DNA of 64,000 nucleotides from Magnetospirillum aberrantis SpK (GTDB lineage Bacteria > Pseudomonadota > Alphaproteobacteria > Rhodospirillales > Magnetospirillaceae), in NCBI RefSeq assembly GCF_011022235.1, contig NZ_JAAIYP010000007.1, positions 62,001 to 126,000 on the forward strand. The letters are read 5' to 3'. A program made the translations under genes and the position numbers. The notes beneath the pieces were generated by a model that did no database searches, was not told the DNA's origin, and saw only the letters and a program-made list of their open reading frames with translations. This document shows positions 44,576-54,300 of this stretch, piece after piece. How positions within the stretch are numbered: position 1 is the stretch's first letter; the number at the start of each line of letters is the position of its first letter.

Positions 44576-46029
44576 TGATCATTCAGGGCGAAACCTGCGA
44601 TTGGGAAATCGTTATCGGCCTTGAGGTCCATGCCCAGGTCATTTCCAATTCCAAGCTGTTCTCGGGCGCGCCGACCGAATTCGGTGGTGCCCCCAACAAC
44701 CAGGTCAGCTTCGTCGACGCCGGCTTTCCCGGCATGCTGCCGGTGATCAACGAGAAGTGCGTCGAACAGGCGGTGCGCACCGGCCTTGGCCTCAAGGCCA
44801 AGGTCAACCTGACCAGCGTTTTCGCGCGTAAGAACTATTTCTACGCCGACCTGCCACAGGGCTATCAGATCAGCCAGTACGACCAGCCGATCATCGGCGA
44901 GGGCACCCTGCTGATCGACCTGGATGACGGTTCCACCCGCCCCATCGGCATCGAACGCCTGCACCTGGAACAGGACGCCGGCAAATCGATCCACGACCAG
45001 CACCCCAGCAAGTCGTTCATCGACCTGAACCGTTCGGGCGTGGCGCTGATGGAAATCGTGTCCAAGCCGGACATGCGCAGCCCTGAAGAGGCCGGCGCGT
45101 ATCTCACCAAGCTGCGCACCATCCTGCGTTACCTCGGCACCTGCGACGGCAACATGCAGGAAGGCTCCATGCGTTGCGACGCCAACGTGTCGGTGCGGCC
45201 GGTCGGCAGCACCGAATTGCGGACCCGTTGCGAGATCAAAAACGTCAACTCGATCCGCTTCGTGCAGCAGGCCATCGAATACGAGGCCCGGCGTCACATC
45301 GACGTCTACGAATCGGGCGGCGACATCAAGCAGGAAACCCGCCTGTTCGATTCGGTCAAGGGCGAGACCCGTTCCATGCGCAGCAAGGAACACGCCCACG
45401 ACTACCGCTATTTCCCCGATCCCGACCTGCTGCCGCTGGTGATTTCGCAGGAATTGGTGGACGGCATCAAGGCCACCCTGCCCGAACTGCCGGACGAGAA
45501 GAAGGCCCGCTTCATGAGCGAGTACGGCCTGAACTCCTATGACGCGGGCGTCATGGTCGCCGAAAAGGACTCGGCCGAGTTCTTCGAGATCGTCGCCAAG
45601 GGCCGCGACGGCAAGACCGCCGCCAACTGGGTCATGGGCGATTTCTTCGCCACCATGAATTCCAAGCCGGAATACACCTGGGCCAATCCCCCGGTGTCGG
45701 CAGAGAACCTGGGGCGGATGATCGACCTGATCAAGGACGGCACCATCTCCACCCGTCTGGCCAAGGACGTGTTCATCTTCATGGTGGAAAGCGGCAAGGA
45801 CCCCGCGACCATCGTCGAGGAAAAGGGCCTGAAGCAGGTCACCGACACCGGCGCCATCGAAGCGGCCATCGACGCCGTCTTCGCCGCCAACCCGGACAAG
45901 GTGGCCGAGGTCAAGGCCGGCAAGGACAAGCTGATGGGCTGGTTCGTCGGCCAGGTGATGAAGGCGACCCAGGGCAAGGCCAATCCCGGCATGCTGAACG
46001 AACTGATCGCCAAGAAGTTCAAGGAATAA
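44575..46029 (+). CDS. gatB: Aspartyl/glutamyl-tRNA amidotransferase subunit B
   Basis: GatB (484 residues) binds the misacylated tRNA, activates it with ATP and receives ammonia from GatA. Conserved blocks include [46 protein letters not shown]-equivalent [28 protein letters not shown] and [13 protein letters not shown]. The C-terminal GatB/YqeY domain ends MNELIAKKF-like. The ATG at 44575 overlaps the gatA stop as TGATG; a GTG one codon earlier is possible. Confidence 0.96.
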   Translation: MIIQGETCDWEIVIGLEVHAQVISNSKLFSGAPTEFGGAPNNQVSFVDAGFPGMLPVINEKCVEQAVRTGLGLKAKVNLTSVFARKNYFYADLPQGYQISQYDQPIIGEGTLLIDLDDGSTRPIGIERLHLEQDAGKSIHDQHPSKSFIDLNRSGVALMEIVSKPDMRSPEEAGAYLTKLRTILRYLGTCDGNMQEGSMRCDANVSVRPVGSTELRTRCEIKNVNSIRFVQQAIEYEARRHIDVYESGGDIKQETRLFDSVKGETRSMRSKEHAHDYRYFPDPDLLPLVISQELVDGIKATLPELPDEKKARFMSEYGLNSYDAGVMVAEKDSAEFFEIVAKGRDGKTAANWVMGDFFATMNSKPEYTWANPPVSAENLGRMIDLIKDGTISTRLAKDVFIFMVESGKDPATIVEEKGLKQVTDTGAIEAAIDAVFAANPDKVAEVKAGKDKLMGWFVGQVMKATQGKANPGMLNELIAKKFKE

Positions 46030-46093
46030 CCGGTCTCCCCACCCGCCCCCTTTTTTTTCCGAAGGGGCGGCGGACCGGATGACAAAGGTCAAG

Positions 46094-46118
46094 GATGGCG
46101 CCGGCCAATGGCGCCATC
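46094..46118. terminator. Hairpin downstream of gatB
   Basis: GATGGCGCC and GGCGCCATC flank a 7-nt loop; a weaker CCGCCCC/GGGGCGG pairing with T8 in its loop lies at about 46043-46076. Together they probably end the gat operon, though neither is followed by a T-run. Confidence 0.45.
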
Positions 46119-46155
46119 ATTCCAGACGGATCGTTCCTTTCCGTCGGAGACCATT

Positions 46156-46287
46156 ATGCGCCCCACCGCCGTCGCGGCCACGATGCCCGAAACCACCGCC
46201 ATCATCATCGCCCTGGCCACGCTGAGCGCCGCCACCGTGGCCGCCATCGGCGCTACCGGGTTGCTGATGTGGGTTACCGGCTTCTGA
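46156..46287 (+). CDS. Small single-span membrane protein, 43 residues
   Basis: An ATG at 46156 with CGGAGA eight nt upstream opens a 43-residue frame (MRPTAVAATMPETTAIIIAL..., ending LLMWVTGF). Residues about 14-41 form one continuous hydrophobic Ala/Ile/Leu segment, so it should be a small membrane protein. It sits alone between gatB and the convergent GT41 gene. No family is recognised. The good ribosome-binding site is the main support. Confidence 0.5.
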   Translation: MRPTAVAATMPETTAIIIALATLSAATVAAIGATGLLMWVTGF

Positions 46288-46329
46288 TCCTCACCTGAAA
46301 GCGGCGAAGGGTCGAAGACCCTTCTCCCC

Positions 46330-48342
46330 CTATTCCTCCGTGCCACCGTTCCACAAGCGCGCATCCGCCGGGATGGGGCGCAATTGGTGGCGGATGGCCA
46401 GACGATCCCGCCACCACGCGACGGGGTCGTGCCCGTTCAACGGATCGATGGCGTCGAAATCCAGTTCGGTGCCGATTTCCATGTAGGTTTCAAGGTTGCG
46501 CAGGTCGGGCCGCGGCAGGGTGCCGGCCTGGAACTCGTCCCACATCTGGCGATAAAGCTGTTCCAGGCGGCGAACCAACGTGTCCATGTCGAACAGCGCC
46601 CCGTGCTCGCTCAGGCGCTGGCGATAGGCCGCCAGGCGGCTGGGCTCGCGTCCCAACGCCACCGCGCGGTCCACGTATTCCTGGGCCGAGGTGCATACCA
46701 GATCGGGCAAACCGGCGGCACGCACCAGACTGCCGCACACCCGCGACGCGAACGACCGCCCGGACAGGGTCAGCATCGGCACCCCCATCCACAAAGCGTC
46801 CGAGGCGGTGGTGTGGGCACCATAGGGGCTGGTGTCGAGGAACAGGTCGGCCAACGGATAGCGGGCGAGATGGTGGGGATTGGCCAGCTTGCCGGCGAAG
46901 ACCAGGCGCTGGGGATCGATTCCACCTTGAACCGCCGCCTCCCGCAGACGGGTCTGCGCCCCCTCGGTGCCGCTCATCAGCCACAGAACGCTGCCCGGCA
47001 CCCGCCTCAGGATGTCCAGCCAGCGCTGGAAGGTGAAGCGGTTCACCTTGTGCAGACCGTTGAAGCAGCAATAGACCATGGCGTCGTCGGGCAACCCCAT
47101 CTCCGCCCGCGTCGGCGCGATGGCGGCCACCGCCCGCTTGCGGTCGTTGGGCTGATAGCACGGCAGCCGCAACACCTTTTCCGAATAGAACACCTCGTCG
47201 CCTTCGGGAATGATCCAGTCGTCGGCGATGATGTAATGGTGATAGGGGCTGCCGGTGGTGCCGGGATAGCCCAGCCAGTTGACGATCACCGGTGCCGGAC
47301 GCAACGCCACCAGCTTGGTCCGGCCATCGCGGGTATAGCCGTTGAGGTCGACCAGGATGTGGATGCCGTCGTCGGCGATACGCCGCGCCGCCTCGGCGTC
47401 GCTCAGGCCGGTGACGTCGATCCAATGGTCCACCGCGTTCTGGAAACGCTCCTTGAGCGGATCGCTTCCCGGAATACCGGTGTAATAGGCGAAAACCTCG
47501 ACCGCCGCCTTGTCGTGCAGTTCGAACAGTTCGGCGCACAAATAGCCCACCGCGTGTTCGCGCAGATCCGAGGACAGGTAGCCGATGCGCAGCCGCCCGC
47601 CGGGAGCACCCTCGCGCGCCGCCCAATAGGAGCGGATCAGTCCGTCACCGGGAAGCCCGACGTCGCGGCGGTTGTAGTTCCACGCCGCCGCCAGATGCAG
47701 CACCGGATCGTCGGCATAGGCCCCCATGGACAAGGGCGACATACCCGACACCAACGTCTTGTGGCTGACACGGTCCCACGGGGTCAGCACCGGCCATTCG
47801 CACTGGCGCTGGCGCAGGGCGATGAAGTGCTGCAACGCCTCGGGCTGATCGGGAGTAAGGTCCAGGCTTTGCCGCAGCATGTTCTCGGCCGCGTCGTCCT
47901 GGCCGGCGTCCTCCATCACCCGCGCGATCTGGTTGAGCGCGGTAATCTTGTGGCTGATGGCGGTTCCCGTCACCGCCGCCAGACGGTCCACCGCCGCCGC
48001 CCATTGCCGCACCGCCGCCTCGGCACCGCCCTTGCGTTCGAGCAGACGGCCCAGATTGATGCTGGCCGGGGTGAAATCGGGGTTGATCTCAAGCGCACGT
48101 TCCAGGCATTGCACCGCCCGCTCGATCTCGCCGCAATCGCTCAGCGTGACCGACAGGTTGAACAGAACCGCGTACAGCAGCGGGTCGTCGCCGTTGTGTT
48201 CGACCCAGCAATCGTACAGCGCCACCACCGCGCCCGCCCCGTGCGAGCCCCGGACCTGGTCCACGGCCCGGATCAGGTCAAGCACCCCAAGCGTGCGCTG
48301 ACGCGCCTGGGCCATGCTCGAGGCGAGGAAATCCTGGTTCAT
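46330..48342 (-). CDS. TPR-containing GT41 (O-GlcNAc-transferase-like) glycosyltransferase
   Basis: The 670-residue protein has TPR-like helices in the N-terminal part (about 54-122: AVLFNLSVTLSDCGEIERAVQCLERALEINPDFTPASINLGRLLE). A GT41 catalytic region, collinear with eukaryotic OGT, follows: RIGYLSSDLREHAVGYL (H263), VDLNGYTRDGR, PVIVNWLGYPGTTG, YCCFNGLHKVNRFTFQRW (K432, the UDP-binding Lys position), LADLFLDTSPYGAHTTASDALWMGVPMLTLSG (H510). GT41 enzymes transfer GlcNAc or hexose to Ser/Thr or Asn of proteins. The ATG follows GGAG and lies 13 nt after the giant octad-repeat gene, so the two are surely co-expressed and that protein is the obvious acceptor candidate. Confidence 0.9.
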   Translation of the reverse strand: MNQDFLASSMAQARQRTLGVLDLIRAVDQVRGSHGAGAVVALYDCWVEHNGDDPLLYAVLFNLSVTLSDCGEIERAVQCLERALEINPDFTPASINLGRLLERKGGAEAAVRQWAAAVDRLAAVTGTAISHKITALNQIARVMEDAGQDDAAENMLRQSLDLTPDQPEALQHFIALRQRQCEWPVLTPWDRVSHKTLVSGMSPLSMGAYADDPVLHLAAAWNYNRRDVGLPGDGLIRSYWAAREGAPGGRLRIGYLSSDLREHAVGYLCAELFELHDKAAVEVFAYYTGIPGSDPLKERFQNAVDHWIDVTGLSDAEAARRIADDGIHILVDLNGYTRDGRTKLVALRPAPVIVNWLGYPGTTGSPYHHYIIADDWIIPEGDEVFYSEKVLRLPCYQPNDRKRAVAAIAPTRAEMGLPDDAMVYCCFNGLHKVNRFTFQRWLDILRRVPGSVLWLMSGTEGAQTRLREAAVQGGIDPQRLVFAGKLANPHHLARYPLADLFLDTSPYGAHTTASDALWMGVPMLTLSGRSFASRVCGSLVRAAGLPDLVCTSAQEYVDRAVALGREPSRLAAYRQRLSEHGALFDMDTLVRRLEQLYRQMWDEFQAGTLPRPDLRNLETYMEIGTELDFDAIDPLNGHDPVAWWRDRLAIRHQLRPIPADARLWNGGTEE

Positions 48343-48355
48343 CCATCAAACTCCA

Positions 48356-51300
48356 TCAAGCCAGCGCCGAATCGATCGCCGCCAATTGGGCCGGGCTGAG
48401 CGCGGCCAGCTGGGTTTCGGTCAAGGCGTCGATCTGCGCCGCGGTCAGTGCCTCGAACTGGGTGGTCGCCAAGGCGGCGACCACGTCGGGGGACAAGGCC
48501 GCAATGGTGGTGGTGGTCAACCCGGACAATTGGGTGGCCGACAACGCGCCGATCCCGGCGTTGGTGAGCGAGCCGATCTGGGTCGGGGTCAACGCCCCCA
48601 CCTGGCTGGAGCTCAAGGCCGCCAACTGGGTCAGGGTCAATGCCTGCAACTGGGTGCCGCTCAGGTTGGACACCTGGGTCGTGGTCAAGGTGCCAAGCTG
48701 ACCGTTGTCCAACACGGCGATCTGTTCCGAGGTCAGGGCGCGGATCTGCACGCGCCCCAACGCCGTCAGTTGGGTGTCGGTCAAGGCGCGGATCTGAGTG
48801 GTGCCCAGGCCGGAAATCTGGGTGGTGGTCAGCGCCAGCATCTGGGTGGCGGAAAGTGCTTCGAACTGGCTTTCGCTGAGCGACGCCAATTGCGTCGCCG
48901 TCAGGCCATTGACCGAGGTGGTGGACAAGGACGCCACCTGGACCGGCGACAGCGCCGCCAACTGAGTGCTGTTGAGCGATTGCAACGCGGTCGAGGTCAA
49001 CCCGGCGATGCCGCCGGCCGAAAGCGAGCTGATCTGGGTGGTGGTCAGACCCGCGACCTGGGTGGTGGTCAGCGCCGCCAGACCGGTGCTGGACAATCCG
49101 CCCAACTGGGTGGCGGTCAAGGTGCCGATCAGGGTCTGGGTCAGACCGGCCACCTGATCGGCGGTCAACGAGCCGATCTGGGTGGTGGTCAGCGCCTGCA
49201 ACTGGGTCGCGGTCAACGCCGCGATCTGGGTGTCGCTGAGCCCGCTGATGCCGGTGGTGGACAAGGACGCCATCTGGGTGGCGGTCAGCGCCCGCAACTG
49301 GGTGGTGCTGAGCGCCGCCATGCCGGTGCTGGACATGCCGCCCAACTGGGTGGCGGTCAACGCCGCCAGCGCGGTGTTGGCCAAGGCCGAAATCTGCGTG
49401 GTCGCCAAGCTGCCCATCTGGGTCGCGGTCAGGCCGCGAAGCTGGGTGGTGACCAGGGCGGAAATCTGGCTTTCCGACAGCGCCGCCAGCGCGTCCGTGG
49501 ACAACGCCCCCATCTGGGTGGATTGCAGACCGCGCAATTGCGTGGTGGTCAACGCCGCGATCTGGGCCTCGGTCAGGCCGCTCAGGCCGGTGGTGGACAA
49601 GCCGGCCAGTTGCAGGGTGCTCAGGCGCCCGATCTGGGTGGTGGTCAGCGCCTCGACGTCGTCGGCGCCCAACCCGGACAATTGGGTCGAGGTCAGCACC
49701 GCCAAATCGGTGGTGCTCATGCTTTGCAACTGCGTCGCGGTCAGTTCGGCCATCTGGGTGGCGGACAGGCCGCGCAACTGCGTGGTGGTCAGGGCGTCGA
49801 ACTGAGTGGCGGTCAGGCTGGAAATGGCGGTGGTGCTGAGCGAGCCGACCTGGGTCGAGTTGAACGCCCGAAGCTGGGTGGTGCTGAGCGCCGCCACCTG
49901 ATCCTCGCCCATGCCCGCCAATTGGGTGGTGGACAGCGCGGAGATCTGGGCGTTGGTCAGACCCGCGATCTGGGTCGGGGTCAGGGCGTTGAGACCGGTG
50001 GACGACAAGGCCCCCAACTGGGTCGAGGTCAACGCCCCCAACTCGGTCGCGGTCAGGCCACTGACCTGGGTGGTGGTCAGCGCCGCCAGTTGGGTGACGC
50101 TCAGCCCGCGAATCTGGGTGGTGGTCAGCGCCGCCAACTGCGTCTCGTTCAGGCCGGTGACGCCGTCGGCGGAAAGCGCCGCGATCTGCGACGACGACAT
50201 CCGCCCCAACTGGGTGGTGCTGAGCGCCGCCACATGCTCGGCACTCAGGCCGGACAATTGCTCGGTGGTCAACGCGCCGATCTGGGTGGTGGTCAAGCCG
50301 GCGATGGCCGAGGTGCTCAGCGCCTGCATCAGATAGGCATCCAGCCCCCGCAACTGGGTCGAGGTCAGCGAGGCGATCTGGCCGGCGGTCAGCGCCCCCA
50401 CTTCCTCGAAGCCGAGGTTGTAGATCTGAGTGCTGGTCAGGCCGTCCAACTGAGTGGCGGAAAGCGCCGCCATCTGGGTTTCGTTCAGGCCCAGGATGGC
50501 GGTGGCGGTCAAGGCGCCGATCTGGCTGGAGGTCAGGGCCGCAAGCTGGCTCGTCCCCATTTCTTCCAATTGGGTGGCCTGAAGGCCGGACGCCTGGGTA
50601 ATGGACAGGCTGGCGATCTGGCTGGGATCGAAGGCGTTCAACGCCTCGGCGGTCAACGCGCCGATCTGGGCCGATCCCAGGCCGCGGACCTGGGTGGTGG
50701 AAAGCGCCTGCACCTGGGTCGCGGAAAGACCGCCGATGCCGGTGGCCGACAACGCGCCGACCTGGGTCGAACTGAGCGCGGCGATCTGGTCCGTGGTCAG
50801 CGCCCCGGTCTGGGTGGTGTCCAGACCCGTCAACTGGGTGGTGGTCAGCGCCGATATCTGGGTGGTGCTGAGCGCCGCCATGTGGGTTTCGTTCAGCAGC
50901 CCCAACTGGCTGGGAGTCAACGCCCGGATCTGGCTGGTGGAAAGGTCCGCCATCTGGGTGACGGTCAGCCCGTTCAGCACCGTCTCGACCAGCCCGGCCA
51001 TCTGGGTCGAGGTCAGCGCCGCCAATTGCGTATCGTCCAGCACCCGCACCTGTTCGGTGCGCAGACCGCTGAGCGCGGTGGTCGACAACGCCTTGATCTG
51101 GGTGGTGGTCAACGCCGCGATCTGGCTGGTGGACAACGCGTCGATCTGTTCGGCGGTCAGGCCGGCCAATTGGCTGCTGGACAGGGCCGAGAACGCGGTG
51201 CTGGTCATGCCGCTGATCTGGGTCGGCGTCAAGGCGCCGATCAGCGCCGGCGTCAACGCCTTGAGCTGGGTCGAGGTCAGTTCGGCGATCTGGGTTTCGG

Positions 51301-54300
51301 TCAGGCCGCTGATGGCGTCACCCGACAGGGCGGCCATCTGGGACGAGGTCAGGACGCCCAGTTGCAGCGCGGTCAACGCCTCGACCTGGGTGGTGGCCAG
51401 ACCGGACAATTGGGTGGTCGACAACACCGAGATGGCGGTGGTGGTCAGGCCGGCCAGTTGCTTGGCCTCGAACGCCGCCAGTTGGGTCGGGGTCAGGGCG
51501 CGAATTTGGCTGGTGGTCATGGCCTCGACCTGGGTCGAGCTGAGACCGGTGATCTGTTCGCCGTCCAGGCTGGCGACCTGGACATTGGTCAGCGCCCGCA
51601 ACTGGGTGGTGGCCAAGGCGGCGATCTGGGCGTTGCTGAGACCGTCCAGGGCGTCGGTGGTCAATGCCTGCATCTGGCTGGACGACAGCACCGCCAATTG
51701 GCTGGTCTCAAGGGAATGCAGCCCGGTGGCGGTCAGACCGCGCAACTGGGTCGAGGTCAGCAACGCGATCTGGTCAGTGCCCAACCCGTCCAACCCGGCG
51801 TCGGACAACGCCGCCAGTTGGGTGCTGCTCAAGGCCCGGATCTGGGCGTCGGACAATGCCGCCACCTGTTCGCTGTTCAGACCATCGACACTGTCGGAGG
51901 ACAGCGCGGCGATCTGGGCGGTGGACAGCGCCGCCACCTGGGTCACGCTCAGCCATTCCACCTGTTCCTGGGTCAGACCGGCAACCTGGGTGGTGGTCAG
52001 CGCCGCCAGTTGGGTGCCCGACAGCATCCCGAACTGGTTCTCGCTCAGACCGGAAATGGCGGTTTGCGACAGGGCGCGAAGCTGGGTGGCGGTCAAGCCG
52101 CCGATGGCGGTGGTGGTCAACGCCCGCAACTGGGTCTCGGTCAGTCCGCCCAGTTGGGTAACGGTCAACGCCCCCAGGCCGCTGGCGGTGAGCCCGCCGA
52201 TCTGTTCGGCGCTGAGCGCCGCCACCTGGGTCTGGCTCCAGGCGTGCAACTGGGTGGTGGAAAGCGCACCGATCTGGCTGGCGGTCAGGCCGGCCACGGC
52301 GGACGAGTTCAACGCCGCGACCTGGCTGGCCGACAGCGTCGCGACCTGGGTGGTGTCCAGACGCGAGACGGTCTCGGCGCTCAGGGTGCCGATCTGGGTG
52401 GTGGTCAGCGCCGACACCTGGCTTTCCGACAACCCGCGCAATTGTTCGGTGCTCATGGCCGCGAACTGGGTGGACGACAACGCCCGCAACTGGTTGACCG
52501 AAAGCGAGGCGATGGCCGAAGCGTCAAGACCGCCGATCTGGTCCGCGGTCAAGGCCGCCATTTGGGTCGAAGTCAGCGCCGCCAACTGGGTCGCCGCCAG
52601 CGAATCGATCTGTTCCTCGGAAAGGGCGGCGATGGCCGCGTTGGACAGCGCGGCGACCTGGCTGGACGACAGCGCCGCCAATTGGGTGGTGGTCATCTCG
52701 CCGACCCGCTCGGGAGACAAGGCCGCGATCTGCGAATTGCTCAGCCGCGCCAGCGCGGTTTCGTCCAGGCCGGAAACCGCGTCGAGCGCGCCGATCTGGG
52801 CGGTGCTGAGGGCGCGAATCTGGGGCGCGGTCAAAGCCGCCACCTGGGTAGTGTCGAGACCGGCGATGGCGCTGGTGGACAAAGACGCCACCTGAGTAAC
52901 CGCCAGGGACTGCACCTGGGTCGCCGACAGCCCGGAAACCTGTTCCTCGCTCAGAAGCGCCATCTGGGTCGTGGTCAACGCCCCCAACTGGGTGTCGGTC
53001 AACATGCCGAGCTGGGTGCTGGACAACCCCCGGATCTGGACGCCGCTCAATGCCCGGATCTGGGTGGCGCTGAAGCTGGTCAGGTCTTCCGCGCCCAGGC
53101 TGCCCAATTGCTCGGCGCTCAGGCCCGCCAACTGGGTCAGGGTGATGGCGGCAAGCTGGGTGGCGTCGAAAGCGGCGATCTGTTCGGCGCTCAGGCCTTT
53201 GAGGGCGGTCGACGACAAGGCGCGGATCTGGCTGGTGTTCAGGCTGGCGATCTGGGTTTCGCTCAGCGCCGACAATTGGGTCGAATTCAGGCCGCCGATC
53301 TGGGTCTGACTGAACTGAGCCAGACTTTCGGGCGTCAGCGTTTCCACCACCTCGACCGGCAAGGCGGCCATTTGGGTGCTGGTCAACGCCCGCAACTGGG
53401 TCGAGCCCAAAGCCGCCATCTGTTCAATGCTGATCCCCGCCAGGGACGCGCTTGACAACGCCGCGACCTGACTGGCCGACAGCGCCGCCAATTGGGCCGT
53501 TCCCAATTGCGACAATGTGGTCGAGCTCAGACCGCGCAATTGGGTGGTGGTCAACATGGCCATGTCGCCGACGTCCAGCATGGCCAATTGTTCTTCGTTC
53601 AACGCCGACAACTGACCGGCGGACAAGGCCCGCAACTGGCTGCTGGTCAGGGCGTCAAGCTGGCTGGTCTCGAGCCCGCTCATCTGGTCGGCCGACAGCG
53701 CCGACAACTGGCTGGAATTCAGCGCGGCGACCTGGGTGGCGCTCAGCGCGTCCATCTGTTCGTCCGACAGCGCGGCCACGGCGGCGGTGTTCAAGGCCGC
53801 GATCTGGGACGTGGTGAAGGCGGCGATCTGGCTTTGGCTCAGCCCCTGGATGTTGGTCGCGCTCAGTCCCTTGACCTGGATGGCGCTCAGCGACGACAGT
53901 TGGGTCGGCGACAGCGCGGCCACGGCGCTGGCGGACAACGCCCCCAGCTTGGTCATGGTGAAGGCCTGAAGCAGGGTCTGGGAAATTCCCGCCATCTGCG
54001 TGTCGGTCAGACCAGCCAATTGCACGATGTTGAGCGCGCTCAGATGCGACAGCGACAGGGAGTTGAACTGGGCGGTGCTCAGGGTGCCAAGCTGGGTCGA
54101 GGTCAAATGGGCGATCTGGGTGACCGACAACCCCGCCACGGCGGTCTCGGTCAGGCCGCCCAGGCCGAATTCCGACAACGCCCCGATCTGGGTGGCGGTC
54201 AGACCGCGCAATTGGGTCGAGGTCAGGGCCGACGTCTGTTCGGCCGACAACGCGGCGATGACCGTCCGCGACAGCCCGCCCACCTGCTGCGAGCTCAGCG

